From assembly GCF_014843845.1 (NCBI RefSeq), contig NZ_JHQS01000046.1:1-64000 (forward strand): DNA of 64,000 bases, given 5' to 3'. How positions within the stretch are numbered: position 1 is the stretch's first letter; every line of letters begins with the position of its first letter. The notes under the pieces are model-generated. The model saw only the letters and a program-made list of their open reading frames with translations. It was not told the DNA's origin and ran no database searches. Source of the stretch: Mesorhizobium amorphae. GTDB lineage: Bacteria; Pseudomonadota; Alphaproteobacteria; Rhizobiales; Rhizobiaceae. The position numbers and the translations under genes were made by a program. Shown piece by piece: positions 8,867 to 18,206 of this stretch.

Positions 8867-9745
8867 TTACTGAAGGGGCTGCGGGATGTCGTAGCGGTAG
8901 TACTGCATCTCGTCCCGGATCTCCGGTATGATCGCCGCCAGTTCCTTGCGGTCGAGGCGGAGCCACTTCTGCTGTCGGCCGGGATCGATCATCTCCTTGG
9001 CCGTGCGAACGATCTCGTCGGTGCAGTCCAGCCCGCAATGCTGATAGATGCACCGCAACACCGGCTCGGGATCCTGCATCAGATCCTCATAGCGAAACGA
9101 CAACACGCGGCCGTTCCCCAGCCTGGCGAGATCTTCCCGGGCCTTTCGGTTGCCGCGCGCCCACTGGCGCGCGATCACCGTCAATTTTTCCTGTTCCTGC
9201 AAATCCCGATCGATTCCCTTGTAGCGTGGGCCATAGATCGGCGTGTATTTTCTCCGCAGGATCTTCTTGACGATGATCTGTTTTATGAAATCTTTTGCGT
9301 AATAATGAAGCTGTGTCACCGGAGTAACCGCAAGCGTCCTTCGCAGCCCCTTTAAAGTCTTTGGTTTCTGCCACTTAAGCTCCATAGAGCTTATGCATGA
9401 GAAGGGGTTCCTCGTAATGTATAGAAATATAGCTTCCGGAAAAATCTCGTGGACAAGCGGCACGCGCAGGACATTGGAAGGCGTATTTTCCATGACCTGC
9501 CGGCCGCCGTTACGCGACTGGTACTCGAGGAACCGATCGCGAATGTAACGAACGACCTTTTTCGTGGCGTCACTTTTGACGAATTCGTCATGGCGCCGCG
9601 CCGGATCGGCATAGAGCCATAGTGTCCTTGGCTCGTACCAGGTGACAATGTCCGGATGCAGCCCGATCAGCTTCTGCGCAATCGTGGTGCCCGACCGATA
9701 GTTGCCGATCAGAAAAATCGGAGGTTTCAGTTCTGTTGCCGTCAT
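8867..9745 (-). CDS. Sulfotransferase family protein
   Basis: A 292-aa cytosolic protein. The N-terminus has IFLIGNYRSGTT (residues 10-21), the PAPS 5'-phosphosulfate-binding loop. ITRNPFSCISSM near residue 110 fits the 3'-phosphate-binding region, and FRYEDLM lies near residue 223. Family members transfer sulfate from PAPS to carbohydrates or other acceptors. Placement between HlyD-like and Wzx-like genes suggests it modifies the cluster's polysaccharide or a lipid-linked precursor. No PAPS synthesis genes are in the window. The acceptor is unknown. Confidence 0.82.
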   Translation of the reverse strand: MTATELKPPIFLIGNYRSGTTIAQKLIGLHPDIVTWYEPRTLWLYADPARRHDEFVKSDATKKVVRYIRDRFLEYQSRNGGRQVMENTPSNVLRVPLVHEIFPEAIFLYITRNPFSCISSMELKWQKPKTLKGLRRTLAVTPVTQLHYYAKDFIKQIIVKKILRRKYTPIYGPRYKGIDRDLQEQEKLTVIARQWARGNRKAREDLARLGNGRVLSFRYEDLMQDPEPVLRCIYQHCGLDCTDEIVRTAKEMIDPGRQQKWLRLDRKELAAIIPEIRDEMQYYRYDIPQPLQ

Positions 9746-9795
9746 GACAAGTCACCCGTTCAATGCAAGTGAACCAGGATTGCTCGACCCGAACG

Positions 9796-11115
9796 TCATT
9801 GGTCCCTGAACGCACGCGTCATCTGGTCGGTCAAAGGCTTCATGAGGTAGGAGATCACCTTGCGGTCGCCGGTCCTTATGAACGCTTCCACCGGCATGCC
9901 AGGAATGAGCGAGACAGGGCCGAGCTTCTTCATATCCTTCGGGTCTGGCGTGATGCGTACTGCGTAGTAGGTTTCATTGGTGTGCTGGTCGCGCGTTACA
10001 TCGGCCGCGATCATCGTCACCACACCTTCCGTTTCGGGCGTTGTGCGCACATTGAAGGCAGTGAAGCGGAGTTGCGCACGCTGACCGATCAAGAGCTGGT
10101 CGATGTCCTGCGGGGCGGCCTTCACCTCGACCGTGAGGGTGTCGGTGTCGGGTACGACCAGCATGATCGGCTCCCCCGCGCCGATCACGCCGCCCACGGT
10201 GTGGATCGTCGATTGATGGACAATGCCGCTGGCGGGAGCGCGAATATCGATGCGCGAAAGCTGGTCCTCCGCGGTGACTTTGCGTTCCTCGAATTCGGCG
10301 ATCTTGGCCTCGGCTTCGCGCAGTTCGCTTCCGGTTTCGCTGGAGAACTGCTTGTCCAGCTGCAGGATCTGAAGCTCGACTTCGGCGATGGCCCCCCTTG
10401 CCTGCGCCATGCTCGACACAAGCTGCGCCCGCTCACCCTCGATGCGTGTCGCCTCGCGTTCATATTCGGTCAGCTTCGATTTGAGGATGAGCTTCATTTC
10501 CACAAGGCTGCGGATGTCGACGAGTTCGTCGCCGATAAGCGCGATCTCCTTGGCCTTTGCCGACGCCTGGGCCGAATAGCCTTCGATCTGTTTGCGAAGC
10601 TGCTCGATGCGTTCGCGCAGGCGTGCCTTGTTGCCGGACAGCTCGACCCGGCGAAGTTCGAACAGTCGTTGTTCGCTGGCCACCGTGGCCGCAATCTCAG
10701 GATCGTTCATTCGTGAGACAAGGATCGGAGCGAGCGTCATCCGTTTACTGCCGTCACGTTCCGCCTCGAGCCGGGACTTTCGCGCGTAAAGCTCGTCCAG
10801 GTTCTTTGTCACGTAGGCCAGGCTGGCACGCGGGATGGTGTCGCTAAGCTGCACCAGAATATCGCCGGCCCGCACACGGTCGGCATCGCGCACCAAGATC
10901 TTGCCGACAACACCGCCTGTCGGGTGCTGCACCTTCTTTTCGCTGCCGTCGACGATCACCGCGCCGCGCGAAATGATCGCGCCCGAAATGTTCACTGTCC
11001 CGGCCCAGACTCCCATCACGCCGACGAGCAGCGCAACGACGGTCGTCCCGCCCAGCAGATTGTGGCGAATGGATCGCCGGTTGGAAGGCAATCGGCTCAA
11101 CATGGCTGCCCTCAT
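9796..11115 (-). CDS. HlyD-family type I secretion adaptor
   Basis: 439 aa. One transmembrane helix lies near residues 17-38. A biotinyl-lipoyl-like half motif (GGVVGKILVRDADRVRAGD) follows, then a long alpha-helical coiled coil (about 90-265), the second lipoyl half (IRAPASGIVHQ) and a beta-barrel ending in the family's VIPGMPVEAFI-like segment. It bridges the inner-membrane ABC protein to an outer-membrane TolC-type channel, which is not in this window. The ATG at 11115 lies 26 bases after the upstream ABC gene stop. A longer reading to 11229 would overlap that gene and lacks adaptor features. Confidence 0.92.
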   Translation of the reverse strand: MRAAMLSRLPSNRRSIRHNLLGGTTVVALLVGVMGVWAGTVNISGAIISRGAVIVDGSEKKVQHPTGGVVGKILVRDADRVRAGDILVQLSDTIPRASLAYVTKNLDELYARKSRLEAERDGSKRMTLAPILVSRMNDPEIAATVASEQRLFELRRVELSGNKARLRERIEQLRKQIEGYSAQASAKAKEIALIGDELVDIRSLVEMKLILKSKLTEYEREATRIEGERAQLVSSMAQARGAIAEVELQILQLDKQFSSETGSELREAEAKIAEFEERKVTAEDQLSRIDIRAPASGIVHQSTIHTVGGVIGAGEPIMLVVPDTDTLTVEVKAAPQDIDQLLIGQRAQLRFTAFNVRTTPETEGVVTMIAADVTRDQHTNETYYAVRITPDPKDMKKLGPVSLIPGMPVEAFIRTGDRKVISYLMKPLTDQMTRAFRDQ

Positions 11116-11141
11116 TGCCCGTTTCCCGTATCCGGACGTTT

Positions 11142-13337
11142 TCAATTCGGCAGTTGCGGCGAGCTTGAAACCGGCTGCAGGCCCTCGCCATTGACCTGCG
11201 GCATAGGAAAGAGCTTGGACAGAACGCACTCTCTCGTGCCGAACATGTGCATCTGCCCCTCTTTCATCATGAGCATGTAATCCACCGTGGTGAGAATGTT
11301 CGGTCGATGCGCCACGATCGCCACGATGCCGCGGCGCGCCTTGATTCTGAGGATGGCCTCGGCAAGTGCCCTTTCGCCTTCCATGTCGAGGTTGGAGTTC
11401 GGCTCGTCGAGGACTACCAGAAAGGGGTCGCCGTAGAGCGCGCGCGCCAGGGCGATGCGCTGACGCTGCCCGGCTGAAAGCGCGGTGCCGCCCTCTCCGA
11501 TCTGCGTCTCGTAACCGTTGGGAAGACCGACGATCAGGTCATGGACGCCGGCGGCACGCGCAGCGGCGACGATGGCTTCCGCGTCCGGTCCAGGATCGAA
11601 ACGTGCGATGTTGGCGCCAACCGTTCCCGCGAACAGTTCGACGTCCTGCGGCAGATAGCCTATGCAGCGGCCAAGTCGCTCCGGCGACCACTGATCGAGC
11701 GCCGCGCCATCGAGCTTGATACGACCCGCCAACGGTCGCCACGCGCCGACCAACCCGCGAACGAGGCTCGATTTGCCGGAACCGCTTGGTCCGATGATGC
11801 CGAGCACCGAGCCGGCATCCAGGCGGAATTCGACACTTTGCACGATGATCCGTTGCGTGCCCGGCGCGCCGATCGCGATGCGGTCCACCGTCAGATTGGA
11901 ACTCGGCACCGGAAGCGCCATCGGCTGGGCATCCAGGGGCAATCGGGCGAGCAGATTGCTCAGCCTGCGCCAGCTCTGGCGCGCGCCGACGAAGTTCCGC
12001 CAATGGGCGATGGCAAGATCGACAGGGGCAAGCGCACGGCCGGCAAGGATGGAGCCGGCGATGATGATGCCGGCCGTTGCCTCGCCCTCGATGACCAGCC
12101 AGGCGCCCACACCCAGCATTGCCGACTGGAGCATCAGCCGCAAGGCGCGGGCGAAGCTGCCGAAGCCGCCCACGATGTCGCTGACACGCTGCTGCTGTGC
12201 CAGATATTCCCGGCTCGCTTCCCGCCAATGGTCATGCAGGCGCTTTCCCATGCCCATTGCCGCAAGCACCTCTGCGTTGCGGCGACTGGCCTCGGCGTAG
12301 CTGTTGCGCCGCACGCCGGTCAGAACCGCAGCGCCCATCGGTTTGCGCGTGAAGATCTCGGTTGCGGCCGTCAGGGTCACCAGCACGATTGCGCCGCAAG
12401 TGGCCGTGATCCCGAGGATTGGATGGAAGCTCCAGATGATTGCCAGATAAAAGGGCAGCCACGGCAATTCGAACAGCGCGCTGGGCCCGGGGCTCGACAG
12501 AAATGTGCGGATGCTGTCGAGATCTCGCTGCGGCTGCAGCCCGTCGCCCTGCGGGCCAAGGAACAAGGGCAGCCTGGACACGGCGGTGAACACCCGTCCT
12601 CCGACGGCTTCGTCCACTTCGGCGCCGATCCGGGTCATGATGCGGCCGCGCACGAGGTCGATGACCGCCTGCCCGATAAACAGGGCGCCTGCCAATATCG
12701 CCATCCCTACCAGGGTCGGAACGCTGCGGCTCGGCAGCACCCGGTCATAGACTTGCAGCATGAATATCGCACCGGTCAGCATGAGGATATTGCTCACGCC
12801 GCTGAACACCGCGACGCCCGCGAGCGCTCCCTTGCAGGAGCGCAGCGCGCAGACCAGTTCCGAACCGGGCGCCGGCTGGATGCCCCCGGCAGAGGATTGA
12901 GCGCCTTTGTTCGCCAACACGATCGGCAGGGCGCCCCTCCGCTTCCGCCCTGCCTTGTAGGCAGCCACCACCAGTAGCCCCAGAACTGCGGCCGTCAGCC
13001 AAACCGGGAGAGCGTCCAGTGAGCTCTCATCGGCAAAGTGGACCCAGTCAGGCAGTCGATCGGCCAAAGGCCGCGTCGGCGATGTCAGTCCCTCGAAATC
13101 AACAAGGCGCGGCAGAAACCCAATTCCGGCGAGCACAAGAGCGAGGAGGAGGACTATACCGGGAATGCGCGACCGGACGGTGGGACTGCGGCGACGCGGC
13201 GCGCGACGTAGCGTCGTCTTTCGGCGCGCCGGCGCCCGGAGAAGGCCGAGCGGCCTTTGTGGCGGTTCAACGGGGGTAATCGCCCGGCGGAGATAGCTCC
13301 CCAGGACTGTCAGTGCTGCGCCGAAGACCACGATCAA
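11142..13337 (-). CDS. Type I secretion ABC transporter (permease-ATPase) with N-terminal extension
   Basis: 731 aa, longer than the usual 570-600 aa of PrtD-type exporters. About 145 extra N-terminal residues contain an Arg-rich stretch (37-58) and two extra hydrophobic segments (about 59-77 and 110-130). The standard six-helix core follows (about 165-450). The ATPase has GPSGSGKSS near 514, LSAGQRQR near 619 and FLVVLDEP near 637. It lacks a C39 peptidase domain. It energises export of C-terminally signalled proteins with the adaptor encoded next. Likely clients are the two large proteins at 0.2-7 kb. The start is a TTG after AGGA; GTG at 13331 is an alternative. Confidence 0.9.
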   Translation of the reverse strand: MIVVFGAALTVLGSYLRRAITPVEPPQRPLGLLRAPARRKTTLRRAPRRRSPTVRSRIPGIVLLLALVLAGIGFLPRLVDFEGLTSPTRPLADRLPDWVHFADESSLDALPVWLTAAVLGLLVVAAYKAGRKRRGALPIVLANKGAQSSAGGIQPAPGSELVCALRSCKGALAGVAVFSGVSNILMLTGAIFMLQVYDRVLPSRSVPTLVGMAILAGALFIGQAVIDLVRGRIMTRIGAEVDEAVGGRVFTAVSRLPLFLGPQGDGLQPQRDLDSIRTFLSSPGPSALFELPWLPFYLAIIWSFHPILGITATCGAIVLVTLTAATEIFTRKPMGAAVLTGVRRNSYAEASRRNAEVLAAMGMGKRLHDHWREASREYLAQQQRVSDIVGGFGSFARALRLMLQSAMLGVGAWLVIEGEATAGIIIAGSILAGRALAPVDLAIAHWRNFVGARQSWRRLSNLLARLPLDAQPMALPVPSSNLTVDRIAIGAPGTQRIIVQSVEFRLDAGSVLGIIGPSGSGKSSLVRGLVGAWRPLAGRIKLDGAALDQWSPERLGRCIGYLPQDVELFAGTVGANIARFDPGPDAEAIVAAARAAGVHDLIVGLPNGYETQIGEGGTALSAGQRQRIALARALYGDPFLVVLDEPNSNLDMEGERALAEAILRIKARRGIVAIVAHRPNILTTVDYMLMMKEGQMHMFGTRECVLSKLFPMPQVNGEGLQPVSSSPQLPN

Positions 13338-13385
13338 GGTTCCTGAGATGAAGTCGTACCCACTTGGAGCGATTCGGCTTTGATA

Positions 13386-13445
13386 GAATCGCTGATGCGC
13401 TCTAGCTCTTTGTTTTTACGCAATTCCGGCCCGAGGGTTCCGCAT
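13386..13445. repeat. Dispersed intergenic repeat, partial copy
   Basis: The stretch CTCTTTGTTTTTACGCAATT followed by CCGG matches, with two differences, the sequence at 22085-22108. It lies in the 117-base gap between the export-protein and type I ABC genes. It appears to be a shortened member of a dispersed extragenic family. Confidence 0.55.
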
Positions 13446-13454
13446 TTGAGGCCG

Positions 13455-14780
13455 CTACTGCCCGGTGGTCAAAGCGTCGGGTGCGTAGAACCCTTTGTTG
13501 GCCACGATGGAGACCTCGATGACGTCGCCTGCTCTTACTTCGGTATTTTCGTCGGCGACGAGGTCGTGGGCGTTTTTCTGCTCGCGCCTGAAGATCGAAA
13601 TCTTCACGGAGCCTTGCAAGTCGTCGAAGGTCCGCTGTTCGCCATAGGTAAAAATAAAGAGAAGCTTGTCGGCGACGTACCTTATCTGGCTTTGAGTTTT
13701 TCCAAGCTCGACCTGCGTGTCCTGGGTCTGCGCGATCAACTCCATTTCATAACTTTGATGCTTTTTTCGCAGCTCGCTTTCCGAGTTCAGTATCGCCTGC
13801 CGCACCTGCTCCTGCTGAAGCTCGGTCTGCGCAAGTTCGGCGCGATAGCTGGTGTGGGCTCTTTCGGCCGTCATGACATTCGAATTTGTTATCAGGCCTT
13901 TTTCCCGCAGCGACCGGGCAGACTTCAGTTCCTCGAGTTGAAGGTTCGCGGTCTTCTCCCGCTCATTTCGCGAGGTGGCAATCATTTTCGCTTCCTTCCT
14001 CGCCCGATCCAACGAGGCCTCGAGATAGGAAACGTCGTCCCGATACGCGGCAAGCCGCGCGTCCAACTGGGCTTGTTCGGACGCGACGATGTCGGCAATC
14101 AAATGTCCGGCGAACTCGACCGGAGGATCCGGTGGGGCAACGAAAGACTTGTCCTGTCGAGTTTCCGCCTCGAGCCGGGCGAGCCGAACCTTGAGGCGAT
14201 ATTCTTCAATCGCCAGATTTGCGCGCGCGCTGCGCAGATCGGCTATTTGCAGGGCCGGTTCCATGTTTCCCACGGTGGTAGCCCGAAAGCCGCCTGCGAT
14301 GGCGAGCGCATGGCGAACCGTTATTCCCGGTTGAAAAGGGTACGATCCGGGATGGGCCACCGTTCCGGAAATGAAGAATGGCCGGTACTGGCCGATCTCC
14401 ACTTTCACGAAGGGCTCAAGGATGAGCTTCTGCTGCTGAAATGCGCGCTGAATGGCCTGCGAGAGGGCAACGGTGGTGAGGCCGCGCGCCTGGACATCAC
14501 CCAACAAGGGAAGCGAAATGGAGCCCCGATCATCGACCACGACGTCGAGCGGATAGGATGCCTCGCCGATAACCGAAACGCGCAGGATGTCACCGCTGTC
14601 GAACGTATATCCGTCCGCGCGGGACGCATCCGCGGCGAGCAGTACAAAGACTATGGCGAGGCCACCAATCATCGCGAGCATGCTGCTGACCGCAGGTTCA
14701 AGCCTGGGAAATAGTCGTCGGCTCCAATTCTTCGCTGGCAAAGGCCTGGATGGAAGTTGTTGCTCAGCACGCAAACGCAT
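13455..14780 (-). CDS. Polysaccharide export protein (ExoF/Wza-like, SLBB type)
   Basis: 441 aa. A membrane or signal segment lies near residues 35-53, followed by the poly-export domain (YTFDSGDILRVSV, about 58-135) and an SLBB-like part (FFISGTVAHPGSYPF). A long coiled-coil region (about 190-370) is the form seen in rhizobial ExoF rather than short Wza. It acts in the periplasm or outer membrane in polymer export with a Wzc/ExoP partner, here encoded at 18.8-20.9 kb. The ATG follows GGAG with 8 bases spacing. Confidence 0.88.
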   Translation of the reverse strand: MRLRAEQQLPSRPLPAKNWSRRLFPRLEPAVSSMLAMIGGLAIVFVLLAADASRADGYTFDSGDILRVSVIGEASYPLDVVVDDRGSISLPLLGDVQARGLTTVALSQAIQRAFQQQKLILEPFVKVEIGQYRPFFISGTVAHPGSYPFQPGITVRHALAIAGGFRATTVGNMEPALQIADLRSARANLAIEEYRLKVRLARLEAETRQDKSFVAPPDPPVEFAGHLIADIVASEQAQLDARLAAYRDDVSYLEASLDRARKEAKMIATSRNEREKTANLQLEELKSARSLREKGLITNSNVMTAERAHTSYRAELAQTELQQEQVRQAILNSESELRKKHQSYEMELIAQTQDTQVELGKTQSQIRYVADKLLFIFTYGEQRTFDDLQGSVKISIFRREQKNAHDLVADENTEVRAGDVIEVSIVANKGFYAPDALTTGQ

Positions 14781-14852
14781 CGTTCGTACTCCGGTTGTCC
14801 TGCCTGCCGTCAGAACCAGTTCGTCGGCTCCGTTCGGGGAGCGGAAGGTCCA

Positions 14853-16073
14853 TCAAAATCCGTGAAGCCCCAAGGTCTGCTTGGCCAGCCCGTCGCCAAT
14901 TCGGACGTCGTTCGGCCTGGCGGGTGAAAGGGCTGACTCCAGCACGGACTGATAGATCAGCTCGACCCTTTCGCACATGGACTCCAGCCCCCAGGACGAA
15001 AGGTCGGTGAGCTTCGCGCCATCAGCCAGCCGAGCGCGATAGTGTTCGTTCTCGAGAAGATCGGCGACCGCCGCCGCCGCGGCGCCTACGTCCTCCGCAG
15101 GCGTCACGATGCCGTTCACGCCATGCTTCACGACCTCTTCCACTCCGGGCAGATGCGAGACCACGCTGGCCCGGCCGCCCGCCAGGTATTGCATCATGAC
15201 GCGCGGCAATCCTTCTCGCATCGACGTCAGCACGCACACGTCGGCCAGGCTGATCAGCCGTTCGGGCTCGCGGTGATGGCCGATCATGCGAACCCTGTTT
15301 GCGAACGGGGATCGTTGGATCGCCGATTCGACAGCGGATCGCGCCGGTCCCTCGCCGGCGAGGAGCAGCCGCACGTTCGGAATTCGGTCGACCACTTGCC
15401 CGAATGCTTCAATGAACTCGACGTGGCGTTTTCTCGGTTCCAGTGCGGCCAGCACCAGGACCACGGGCGGCTTTGGCTCACCGATGGCCGTCCCAAGGAG
15501 CAGATGCGGTTCTTGCGGCCATTGCGCGTTGGCGAAGCGCGCCAGATCGAAGCCGGAGTGGACGACATGGTGCTGATCGGGGCTGCCCAAATGATTGGCG
15601 ATGCAGATGTCGCGCATCGCCTGGCTGACATCGATGAAAGCGCGCGTGAAGTTCGCCGCCAGGCGCTCGGCAGCCAGGAACATCAACCTCTGCGCACTGC
15701 CCACATGCACGAAAGGCAGAATGTGCACGCCATGGATGATGCCTGGGATATTGGCTTCCCTGGCAGCAAGGCGGCCGACGATGCCGGCTTTGCTCTGGTG
15801 CGTATGCACGATGTCAGGCCGCCAATCGCGCATGAGGCGCGTGAGTTGCCTGAATGCAGAGATGTCGCGGGATGGTGAAATCGGGTTCAGGAGCCGTTCC
15901 AGGGTCACCATCCGAAGGGCTCCGGCTACGGACGCCCGCAAACTCGGGTCGTATTCCTCACCGTGAACCAGCATCACCTCGTGGCCGTGCCGCGCCTGGG
16001 CGAGACAACAGGCCAATGTGTTCTCTTCGGAACCTGCCCGAAGCAGTCGGGTGAGCACATGAACGATCTTCAT
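14853..16073 (-). CDS. Glycosyltransferase family 4 protein
   Basis: 406 aa, GT-B fold. It starts MKIVHVLTRLLRAGSEENT, the usual acceptor-side start with a glycine loop. HTHQSKAG lies near residue 95, and the C-terminal donor domain has LTSMREGLPRVMMQYLAGG, the EX7E-type motif of the family. It transfers a sugar from an activated donor to the growing lipid-linked unit. I choose ATG 16073 because AGAGG precedes it at good spacing and the canonical N-terminus begins there. The sugar is not predictable. Confidence 0.9.
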   Translation of the reverse strand: MKIVHVLTRLLRAGSEENTLACCLAQARHGHEVMLVHGEEYDPSLRASVAGALRMVTLERLLNPISPSRDISAFRQLTRLMRDWRPDIVHTHQSKAGIVGRLAAREANIPGIIHGVHILPFVHVGSAQRLMFLAAERLAANFTRAFIDVSQAMRDICIANHLGSPDQHHVVHSGFDLARFANAQWPQEPHLLLGTAIGEPKPPVVLVLAALEPRKRHVEFIEAFGQVVDRIPNVRLLLAGEGPARSAVESAIQRSPFANRVRMIGHHREPERLISLADVCVLTSMREGLPRVMMQYLAGGRASVVSHLPGVEEVVKHGVNGIVTPAEDVGAAAAAVADLLENEHYRARLADGAKLTDLSSWGLESMCERVELIYQSVLESALSPARPNDVRIGDGLAKQTLGLHGF

Positions 16074-16283
16074 TTGCCTATACCTCTGGGGATGTGAAAT
16101 CCGGCGGGCGGTGCATTCGGGCAGGAGATCGGCGCAGCGGTCGGGACGTTGGGGACGTCTCTCGGCGCCTGTCCCGCGCATGGCCGGGATCGCCCGGCCG
16201 TGAGGGCGTTCGTCGTGGCAAGGTTGCCCGCTTGCGTCTGCTGTGGTGGTGGATGTCGGCGGTTGCGCCGCCCGCGCTGTCGC

Positions 16284-18206
16284 TTACAGAGACAGCCAGA
16301 TATGCCTGAACAGTTCCCGGTTGACCGTCTCTAGGCTGGCACTCGCGTCAACGGTCCGGATGTCCTTGTCCCGGGTCCGCAGCTCCGCCATCAGCGACAG
16401 CCGCGCATCGAACGCTTCCTTCCTGATCTCCCCCGGCTTCCGCTGCTCGGAGACGGCAAAATCGGAAACCAGGTGCAAAATGAGGTGCGGCCGGCATTCC
16501 TCCATCTTTTGATAGAGTTTCTGCTCGAGCCGGGCGAGAGCCGACAGGCCCGGGATGGAGAACAGGTGCTCGGGGATGGTTGGCCCGTCCAGATATCCCC
16601 TGCGCAGCGTCTGCGGCCACCTGTCACTAACGACGATCATGCCGCGTGTTGCCCATCGATGTGCACGCTTCACAACCGCGTATCGCTCAAACGCAATCAG
16701 GACCGCCCACAATGCCAACCCGGTCGCGACAACGCCCCCCTTGGCCCAACTTCGGCGGATGGAATCGTTGCCATCCTGCTGGACCAGGGACTTCAGGCTG
16801 CGTCTATGAGGTAAAATCAGGCTCTGCAGCCGCTTGCGAAGCCACCATCCGCGGCCATCGCCGGTTCCGACATAGGCCTGCGCACACCCGAATTTCCATC
16901 GAAATGTCTGGGCCAGCCGATCGACCTGAGTGCTCTTGCCCACCCCATCAGGACCGATTACCGCCACAACAAGCCCGCCAGCCACCGGCCGTCTCTTCGG
17001 TGGAAGGCGGCCGGGCATAAGGCGCTGAAGCAGCCTCAGGGCGAGATATGAGGTCTTGCGGACCAGATGAACCGCAGCATCGGCGACTGCATAATGCCCT
17101 GTGAAACCAGACATTTCCCGGATCGAACGGCGCAGTCTGGCAAGATCGCCATAATCAGCGACCAGATCGTCGCCGCTTTTCCGGAGCCTGCAGATCGCCT
17201 TCCTTCCGCCGCCAAAGGTGTATTCCACGACATGCAAGCTTTGCTCGCCGGGCAGCGATGGCTCGCTGGGCAGCGATGGCAGGCGTGCAAGCTGGTCCTT
17301 CCAGCGATCGGGCAGGGTGATCCACCGGCTCCACGGGAAGGCCCGAGCCCGGAAGGCGAAACGGGCAATCGCTATTCGGATCTCGTCTTCAGGAGAGACG
17401 ACGGGAACCGATACGTCCTCCACGCAAATAGACTCCCATCGTGCGATCGTCGCATAGTCGAACGCCAGATAGCGCTTACGAAACTCCCGACCGACCCGGA
17501 CACCGATATGCGTGTCGAGATGCAGGTACCGGCCGCGCGAAAAGTCGGGTATGAACCAGTCCTCCCGGCCGGCACAGACATTGTCGTAGCAGGAGAGGCT
17601 CACGCCGCGGCGACCCTGCATCCGGCTGACGATCGAGCAGAAGACCGGGTAGTCGTGCTTGTCCAAAAGGACATCCAGATCGTCCCGGCCAGCAAGTGCG
17701 TCCTGCACCGATGCGAGATCCTGAACGATCCCGTATTTCAGGCCGGCCGCATTCAGCGCTCGAAACAGTTCGGCGGCGATCGGCAGTGCCGGTGCCGCTT
17801 CGAAGGGGCGAAAAGGAGCATTTCTGTCAGTTTGCGATGGCTCTGTATCGGCTTCGCTGTCCGCAACGGCTTTCCGCCGCCAGGCGAAGTCTTGCCACGA
17901 CCCCGCGCCGGGCGCCCCGGCAGGTGCTGGAACATGCGCGTCCGGCGCCAACGCTTCCGCCAGCATCCTTGCCTTGGCCTCAGGGGACCAGCGACGATAT
18001 TGTTGCGGCTGCAGGCCATCCCTAAGCTCTCCGGGGCCCGCGGGGTGACAGCTTCCTGGTTTGGACTTGCGTGAAGGTTTCAAGGGCTTGGAACTCGTAT
18101 GCACGCTACCGCACTGAGGGTGAATTGTGCGCCAACTCAACACTCCCTCGCCGCATAGTTTCGGCGTCACATTGCGAAAAAACCAACTAGAAAAACACAA
18201 GCTCAA
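16284..18206 (-). CDS. Nucleotidyltransferase-like / thymidylate-kinase-like fusion protein
   Basis: Up to 640 aa. Residues about 145-300 look like a minimal nucleotidyltransferase fold (GRDDLDVLLD gives the DxD pair). Residues about 405-620 are a P-loop kinase of thymidylate-kinase type (VVAVIGPDGVGKST near 414, then DRWPQTLR). Such fusions occur in polysaccharide loci but their substrate is unknown. The TTG start overlaps the previous stop (TTGA). The first 130 residues are low-complexity and include a sequence like an IS66-type OrfA (68-113), so the true start may be internal. The function is not established. Confidence 0.72.
   Translation of the reverse strand: MSLCFSSWFFRNVTPKLCGEGVLSWRTIHPQCGSVHTSSKPLKPSRKSKPGSCHPAGPGELRDGLQPQQYRRWSPEAKARMLAEALAPDAHVPAPAGAPGAGSWQDFAWRRKAVADSEADTEPSQTDRNAPFRPFEAAPALPIAAELFRALNAAGLKYGIVQDLASVQDALAGRDDLDVLLDKHDYPVFCSIVSRMQGRRGVSLSCYDNVCAGREDWFIPDFSRGRYLHLDTHIGVRVGREFRKRYLAFDYATIARWESICVEDVSVPVVSPEDEIRIAIARFAFRARAFPWSRWITLPDRWKDQLARLPSLPSEPSLPGEQSLHVVEYTFGGGRKAICRLRKSGDDLVADYGDLARLRRSIREMSGFTGHYAVADAAVHLVRKTSYLALRLLQRLMPGRLPPKRRPVAGGLVVAVIGPDGVGKSTQVDRLAQTFRWKFGCAQAYVGTGDGRGWWLRKRLQSLILPHRRSLKSLVQQDGNDSIRRSWAKGGVVATGLALWAVLIAFERYAVVKRAHRWATRGMIVVSDRWPQTLRRGYLDGPTIPEHLFSIPGLSALARLEQKLYQKMEECRPHLILHLVSDFAVSEQRKPGEIRKEAFDARLSLMAELRTRDKDIRTVDASASLETVNRELFRHIWLSL
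17868..18005 (-). pseudogene. Possible IS66-type OrfA remnant fused to a host ORF
   Basis: In the frame of the host gene this stretch reads YRRWSPEAKARMLAEALAPD, then a proline/glycine-rich scrambled part, then FAWRRKA. IS66 TnpA proteins have a similar RRWS-EEKARIV-ESL-PG opening and a later WRR(K/Q)A. The middle looks frame-shifted relative to that pattern. No other IS parts or terminal repeats were recognised. The call is by motif memory only. Confidence 0.45.
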
